DNA of 64,000 bases from Earliella scabrosa. Lineage: Eukaryota > Basidiomycota > Agaricomycetes > Polyporales > Polyporaceae. The notes beneath the pieces were generated by a model, which did not search any database, had not been told where the DNA came from, and saw nothing but the letters and a program-made list of their open reading frames with translations. Both the position numbers and the translations under genes were made by a program. Below, one piece after another: positions 58,820 to 64,000 of this stretch (position 1 is its first letter; each line of letters starts with the position of its first letter). The stretch is from NCBI GenBank assembly GCA_022605405.1, contig JABYQQ010000034.1, positions 1 through 64,000 of the forward strand, read 5' to 3'.

Positions 58820-59150
58820 TGCGTGTCGTGGGATGCATCGGAGGGGGTTGTCGACGAGTTCTGGACGTCGCGAGAACCGTCGGAGGTGGTCGTTGACATG
58901 TTCTGAACGTCGGGGGACGCGTCGGAGGGGGTCGTCGACGCGTTCTCAACGTCGGGGGACGCGTCGGAGGCGGTCGTCGACGCGTTCTGAACGTCGGGGG
59001 ACGCGTCGGAGGGGGTCGTCGACGCGTTCTGAACGTCGGGGGACGCGTCGGAGGCGGTCGCCGACGCGTTCTGAACGTCGGGGGACGCGTCGGAGGCGGT
59101 CGCCGACGCGTTCTGCACGTCGTGGGACGCATCGGACGCGGTGCTGGACT
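58820..59150 (-). repeat. 42-bp tandem repeat encoding QNASxTxSDASPDV
   Basis: About eight 42-bp copies, the innermost nearly identical (GACGCGTTCTGAACGTCGGG core on the plus strand). They encode 14-residue units rich in Ser/Thr/Asp near the N-terminus of the large gene. Confidence 0.92.
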
Positions 59151-59585
59151 GTCTCTTCCCTGCTGAGACGTGATTAAGAGTCTATGAAATTCCGTCGGTC
59201 GTGAGCATAATATATTGGCGTACCTTTTGCTCTGGACTGGGTCCCGGATGTGCTGGACAGCGGCGGCTTCGTCGTCGTCCGCGCGCGAGTTGATTTGCGG
59301 GTAGGCGGGGGAGGGCAGTCGACTGGAAGGACGTGTCGCAATGGTTTTGGGGTGGGCGTGCCCGAGGCCTGGCGTATGGACGCGTCCATCGGCGCGCCGG
59401 TCGACGCGTCGGTCGACGCGTCCAGGGACGCGTTTTGAGTCTTCTCCGGGGGTCGCTGGTGGCAATCAGCTTCAGCACTCAGCGAAGAACGTTCGCATGC
59501 GTACCTTGGACATTTGATGTCGCGTGTGTTGTATGGCGGGTGTAGCTGAGGCGGCGGCGGCAGTGGTGGTGAAGATGGTGGTAGT

Positions 59586-59636
59586 GGAGGAGGAGGAGGC
59601 GGCGGCGGAGGAGGAGGAGGAGGAGGAGGAAGGAAG
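59586..59636. repeat. GGA/GGC trinucleotide tract
   Basis: Purine-rich GAG/GCG triplets on the plus strand, pyrimidine-rich CTC on the minus strand. It lies 73-123 bp before the ATG of the large minus-strand gene and is a plausible CT-rich promoter tract. Confidence 0.8.
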
Positions 59637-59957
59637 GATAGCTAGCGTCAGGTGGATACGAGCCGGGCGTCGCCACATGCGCGGTGCCCAGGGCTCGGAA
59701 GCTGTCGCAATGGCAGCTTTTTGGTCTGTGGCGTAGTGAGCGATTTTCGCAACATCTTGCTAGGCAAGTGATACGTCGAATCCAGCCCAGGGAGCTCTGC
59801 AGAGACCTCCCCTGCGCCGAACATGGTAAGTACGCCGCACAGGCGCATTGCCCCGACATTGCGGAGTAACGTTGATCGATGCCTGGCTAAAGCGATCACA
59901 ATTCAGCTGTCCACCACCAGTGTGGCATGAAAAACATACATTCGTACACAGTTGTGT

Positions 59958-61093
59958 CTAAGACCTATCCCCGTACTCTACTACGTCTTCGCTGTGGTCA
60001 TGCCATACGTACTGAAAAAGTTCGCCACGCGCGCCGATGATCGCGTTGTAGTTCTCCCAATACGGCGATCGAGATGCAACACGAGACTCGGGGTCGAGAC
60101 CGAGCAAATAATCAGCGCGGTGCAATGAGAGCAACTCATCGCTATACTGGCAGAGCCGACTCCTTGTTTTCTCACGCTCCCATTGAAGCCTTGCACGGAC
60201 ATCATCTGCTCCGAGTCCGGCCTGCGGATGGCTGGACGACGATGGAGACGAGGGATTGGGGATGGGGCTCGGAGACAGCATGCCGTAGGGGCTCTGGAAA
60301 AATGTTGAGATGGGGGGCCCTGGAACGTGCGGGGTCGTCGGCGGCACCAGTGGCAATGGAGCTTCTTCATCAGACCCCTCAGGCGTCTCGCCGATGGGTT
60401 CTGTTTCGTCGGAGTCGAAGATGTCGGCCTCACCTACCGGACCAATAGGAGAAGAGCAGGCGTCACTGCCGTGATGCTCTCCTATTGGACCAATGGGAGG
60501 GCGGTCAGCAATCGTCCGGGAGAACAGAGAAAAGGTCGGCGCGGTTGTGCTCACCTGCTGGTACGCCAGGTGTCTGTGGTCGAACCACGTTCACGCCGCC
60601 GCCGTCCCCGACGGCGCATTCTGGCTGCTGTGCGACCTCCCGATCTTCCTGCTCGCGGTCGGAGTTCTCGTCTTCGGAGGAGTTGGACACACCTATGGGC
60701 TCGATGGCCGGCGAGTGGGCAAGCGGTTCGCCGCCATGCGCACCGGCGAGAAGGGCGCCGCCGACCATCGCAGCCCACGGCATCCGAACTGGGAGGGGTT
60801 GTTGGATGGATGGGAAGCGCTCCAACGCGTCAGCGCCGTCCGGAGGGTCGCCGGCAGTACTGAGTGGGTCTTGAGGTTGAGCCGACCCCACAGGCGACGA
60901 TGAGCGCGCCTCTCCTATAGGCATTCCTGGAGAAGGTGGGCCTGGGGTCGGCGAGCGGCGGCGCAGTCGACGTGCCAGTGCGCTCCGGTCTACATGGTCA
61001 TGCGTTAGTCTCTGTACTGCTGTGCATCGCGCCCAGCAACTCCTTACCATCTTCGGAAGACGGTGACGGGTCCCTGGGGTGCTTGCCTGTCAT
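59958..61093 (-). CDS. Hypothetical protein with PIGE-type short motifs
   Basis: Not recognised. Three exons, 61093-61048, 60989-60555 and 60481-59958 (introns 58 and 73 nt with GTAAGG and GTGAGC donors), total 1,005 nt, or 334 aa. The first ~230 residues are disordered and acidic/Pro-rich, with recurring PIG motifs (GMPIGEAR, EPIGVSNSSED, SPIGPVGEAD, EPIGETPEGSDEE). The last ~110 residues look folded and helical (DDVRARLQWEREKTRSRLCQYSDELL, ENYNAIIGARGELFQYVWHDHSED). Intron 2 ends in CCATTGGTCCAATAG, which at the DNA level resembles the PIG-coding text 30 bp further on. The acceptor choice is therefore less certain, and a longer exon 3 that includes PPIGPIGE is possible. It is divergent from the gene at 61326, separated by 232 bp. 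Confidence 0.6.
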
Positions 61094-61325
61094 GAACGAG
61101 CCTGCGGGATGACATATTACCAGCAGTTAGACTCGGAGCTTCATGTGCAAGTACCTTCAAGCTTCAAGGGGGAAATGGTAGATGACCGGGACCTCTTCGA
61201 GGCGCGGGGTCTTGTACCCGAGCACACATGGCATGGGCGCTCGTGAACTCTGCAGCGGACTTGATGTTGCGCTGTGTCGGCACTTCGGTAGCTTCCATCT
61301 CTGTCCTCCATAATTCTGCCTCCTC

Positions 61326-64000
61326 ATGATGTCTCAACCTGACGGCGTATCCAACGTTAGCAAGCGGCCGCCACCAACTCCTCAAGCTATCGAAGAGGCT
61401 CGGCAGTACTGTAGTCAACTCTACCATGCCTGGACGGAGCGACCGCCTACCGACTCTCCCCTTCGTCGAAGTTGGGACCTCCTCTTTATGCAGGCTTGCA
61501 AGGCACTCGGAAAGGTTCTCAAGAATTATAAATTTAAGTCACTCCCTCCCTTCATCATCGGCTGCATCTGGGAGTTCAACAACCACGTCTACGATCGGAC
61601 ACCTTTTGTGGACGTCGAAGCCATCCGGGACGCGAACGATTCCAGCCATCCAGCCCTCAATCCAGCATCCGCTCGGTATTTGCGCTACCAACCCGCGATA
61701 GATGGCCCGGTTGTTATACAGCCACGTACTGACGTGCGCGACGTGTGGTGGGAGGCAGACGGTACGTGTATAGACTATACGTTGTCTGCAGAGTTTGCCT
61801 ACGTCACCCATCCACTCATGTCCAACATTAGCCTCCGGTATGACCAACACCGACGCCGGAGTTCCGACGAGCACTGTCATCCCCGACGCGACAACCGCCG
61901 CTGAGCAAACTCCCCAGCCTCTCCCCGCTAACCCAACAGGGGCCCGGTCAGAGCCATCCATCCTTGAGGTCTCCGGTCAGCGTCCACCATCCCCCCACCG
62001 TCGCGAGCGCTCTCGAACGCCATCGCAAGCCGCGAGGTCCGCTGAACCCCGGTCTCAGCCGCATCGTCAAGTCAAGCGCAAGGCCTCTCGGTCCCCTCTG
62101 CAGGAAGACGACGTCGAGCGCTCAGTGACGGCCGGCCCGGAGGCCATATCCAAACTCAACGAAGCGGAGTCCATTCCCGAAACGTTGTCCTTCGTAAGTT
62201 CAGTCCAACATCTCGCATTACGATCATCGCTTAGCAACATGCAGCCGTTGGGATGGGGATGTGAAGGGTGCAGGAAGATTGGGGCAGCGTGCGAGGTGGA
62301 TACCTTTGCTGGGACAGTCTGTAAGCAGTGCCGAAAGATCAAGGTGAAATGCAGCTTTATGCAAGTTGCCTCCAAGCCCCTACGATGCTATCTTGTATGG
62401 CAGTTCTGGAGGGCATCCCATCGGCTCGACGAGAACCCGGACCCCATCTTCGTACCTCCAGAATACGCGACGAACTCAGCGTCGCCACCAGACTGGTGGC
62501 TAGCGCGGACGCCCTCGGGTCGGGACCGCAAGCGCCCACGGACCTCTGAGCCAGTTGCGAAACCCGCGACAGCATCGTCACGGGGTCGTTCCCACTTGAG
62601 GAACGCACCTTCTGCTCCTAGTGAATCCGAGCGTCCCTCGCCACTGCCAACAACCGCGGTTTCGCGTCAAGACCCCGTTTCTCCGCATCTCCCTCCTCGT
62701 CCATCTCCGGCCGACTCATCTGCGGACTCTGGCAATCCGATCCCTGCTGCCGATCCCGCATGGACTCATCCGCCCGCTCGCATCATACCTCCATCCTCTG
62801 CCCGCAGGCTTCGCCCTCGAGTCCCTCCTATCGTCCCTCGGGGCGCCGAGGAGGCTCCGGCCGATGCTTCTGGGCCTGATTCTCGTCAGGCTTCCCCTGC
62901 GACTCTCTCGCGAAGGACATCCGCATCTGGAGTAATGCGTGCCCCTCGTTTGAACGGTGCGTGTGTCTCCAAAATTCCCAATTATCGTCGCTAATTCCGC
63001 TCCTTGCATAGGTTCGTGGCGGGATCTCCCGACTCTGGCGCGGGTTCCCACCCCTCTCCCAGAACCCGAGGCCGAGTCTTCCGACTCACCGCCCACTCGG
63101 TACCTCCCCGACTCCTGGCGGCCTCAGGCTAGCATCTCCAACCCCGAACGACTTGCTATTCCCGGCAGCACAAGCGCGCGCCCCCGTACTCCCCCGGCCA
63201 TCGTATTCCAGCCCGGTGTCAACACCATCCAGTTAGCCGAGGAAGCACAACGGCGGATTGCCTCCATCCGAGACCTTCAGGTTTCTCTTGCGCGCGCGGC
63301 AGCCGAAGCCGAAGGCCTCGCGCAGAGCAGTCGTTTGCGACAGCTGGCGGCACAGACAGACGTCCGGGATCCGGATGCCGTCCCGGAGGCGCTTGAACTA
63401 CTTTCGACCCAGCAGAAGCAACTGGAAGCCGACAATCGGCGGGGCGCGGAGGTGCTCGGACGAGTCTCCCAATCTCTGGCGTCTGTTTGCGCGCTATTCG
63501 AACTTCTGCCTCCCGTCCCAATGAACGACCGCGCGTTGTTGGAGATGCTGGAGCTGGTCCATCAGCTGCGCGAGCTGTACGGCACCATTCAAACAGCATT
63601 CCAATCAAATCAGGAGAGTCTCCGGCCGGTGCAGGCGGAGCTTCTGAGGGTTCGCGAAGAGCAGCAGTTGATCATCGACCGACTGGATCAAGTCCCGAAC
63701 GACGTCTCTACGGCGGTTCATCCCCTTCTTCGACGCCTATATGACCGCGTCAACCAGCCTCGCCCAACAGCCCTCCCGAATATCAGCGCAGATGGACAGG
63801 TTTCTTTGCACACGCGCAACCCTGTTCCCCCCGAGACCCCAGTTCACGAGTTGACCTCACTTGAGCCCGCGGTGGATCTATGGACGGAGGTTGACGCGCT
63901 TAGAGCACGTATTGAATTGCTGGAGGGCGCGCCAAGTTCGCGAACAGACAATGGCGCGGCGGGTGAAGACGGAGCGCCTGGAGATGCCAGCGTCTGCGCC
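61326..64000 (+). CDS. Protein with internal Zn2Cys6-like cluster and helical C-terminal part (3' end beyond window)
   Basis: Exons 61326-61761, 61832-62956 and 63012 to the right edge, frame open at base 64000. The N-terminal ~145 residues look folded (ARQYCSQLYHAWTERPP, RRSWDLLFMQACKALGKVL, SLPPFIIGCIWEFNNHVYDR). A disordered Ser/Pro/Arg segment follows. Residues 289-319 are CEGCRKIGAACEV...CKQCRKIKVKC, fitting C-x2-C-x6-C-x9-C-x2-C-x6-C. That is the spacing of a fungal Zn(II)2Cys6 binuclear cluster, although here it is internal rather than N-terminal and the basic residues follow the second half. A further Pro/Ser/Arg-rich region leads to a long helical C-terminal part (RIASIRDLQVSLARAAAEAEGLAQ..., QLIIDRLDQVPND, LWTEVDALRARIELLEG). 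It may be DNA-binding; no known factor is matched. Start is the first of two adjacent ATGs. Confidence 0.65.

Larger units (their letters stand above)
52482..59513 (-). pseudogene. Large repeat-rich protein gene, apparently broken by two 1-bp deletions
   Basis: I do not recognise a named family. Thirteen blocks join by good splice sites: 59513-59505, 59455-59224, 59159-58497, 58444-58382, 58329-55543 (with likely introns 56180-56239 and 55967-56023), 55487-55303, 55243-55130, 55076-55012, 54946-54675, 54618-54342, 54284-53617, 53563-53447 and 53363-52482. Exon 1 is only nine bases (MSK). Order: a QNASxxxSDASPDV repeat, a PPAHPP repeat, then a conserved-looking globular part with WNIYLRFYKEHALAELSRL and AALIVAGNIVNSDTGLAKVF. 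Next come acidic and basic tracts (KKPRK/KRRRMDSSEAED-like), an EVRGEVRDEVRG repeat and a PY-rich tail. Within 54284-53617, three successive frames each carry part of one segment (VVAPGRVWCPATWR; EPEIPVECVNLP; NGRIDHAGLPSEATDDES). Adding one base near 54233 and one near 54199 gives 2,072 codons plus stop. It may be a real pseudogene or an intact gene with homopolymer sequencing errors. Confidence 0.6.

Noticed and set aside
62192..62232. Possible 41-nt intron (GTAAGT...TTAG) before the Zn2Cys6-like cluster
   Set aside because: Removing it shifts the frame into an early stop and destroys the cysteine cluster; the read-through frame is coherent.

Overview
The window is nuclear DNA from a GC-rich filamentous fungus, almost certainly an agaricomycete basidiomycete and probably a wood-decay polypore. 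Genes carry many short introns (about 50-110 nt, GTRNGT donors, YAG acceptors). The protein set fits too: a secreted DUF1996-WSC-CBM1 protein, BTB/POZ and F-box families of basidiomycete type, an NRG1-like regulator, alpha-arrestin-like proteins and YqjM-type ene-reductases. There are no bacterial, organellar or viral features. Most genes are split, so I rebuilt exons by hand from splice sites, reading frame and family similarity. Exon coordinates are in each entry, and nearly every model closes to a multiple of three.

Layout. 1-1.66 kb: a BTB/POZ gene running off the left edge. 2.63-3.64 kb: a decayed short-chain dehydrogenase. 3.6-8.65 kb: no recognisable gene. 8.65-15.6 kb: an NRG1-like C2H2 repressor, then the ARB1/ABCF2 ribosome-biogenesis ATPase. 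16.6-20.5 kb (minus strand): the PP4 catalytic subunit and a secreted DUF1996-WSC-CBM1 protein.

23.2-44.6 kb: a cluster of four arrestin-like genes (A-D) and three OYE/YqjM-like oxidoreductase genes (1-3), with two F-box-like genes inside it. The four arrestins share one five-exon structure. The three oxidoreductases share exon lengths of 165, 64, 571 and 286 nt. Arrestins B and D are near-identical, as are oxidoreductases 1 and 3, so an arrestin-oxidoreductase module has been copied and rearranged locally. All four arrestins end in a PPxY motif assembled across the last intron, as expected of adaptors for a Nedd4/Rsp5-type ubiquitin ligase. An APC-family amino-acid/GABA-type permease, a typical class of arrestin client, lies at 47.3-49.7 kb. 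A ~500-bp MITE with ~53-bp terminal inverted repeats sits between arrestin D and the permease.

50.9-51.7 kb: a small secreted two-WSC-domain protein. 52.5-64 kb: an accessory-looking block of three genes I cannot assign to named families. They are a ~2,070-aa minisatellite-rich protein that appears broken by two single-base deletions, a 334-aa PIG-motif protein, and a divergent gene with an internal Zn2Cys6-like cluster and a helical C-terminal part that runs off the right edge.
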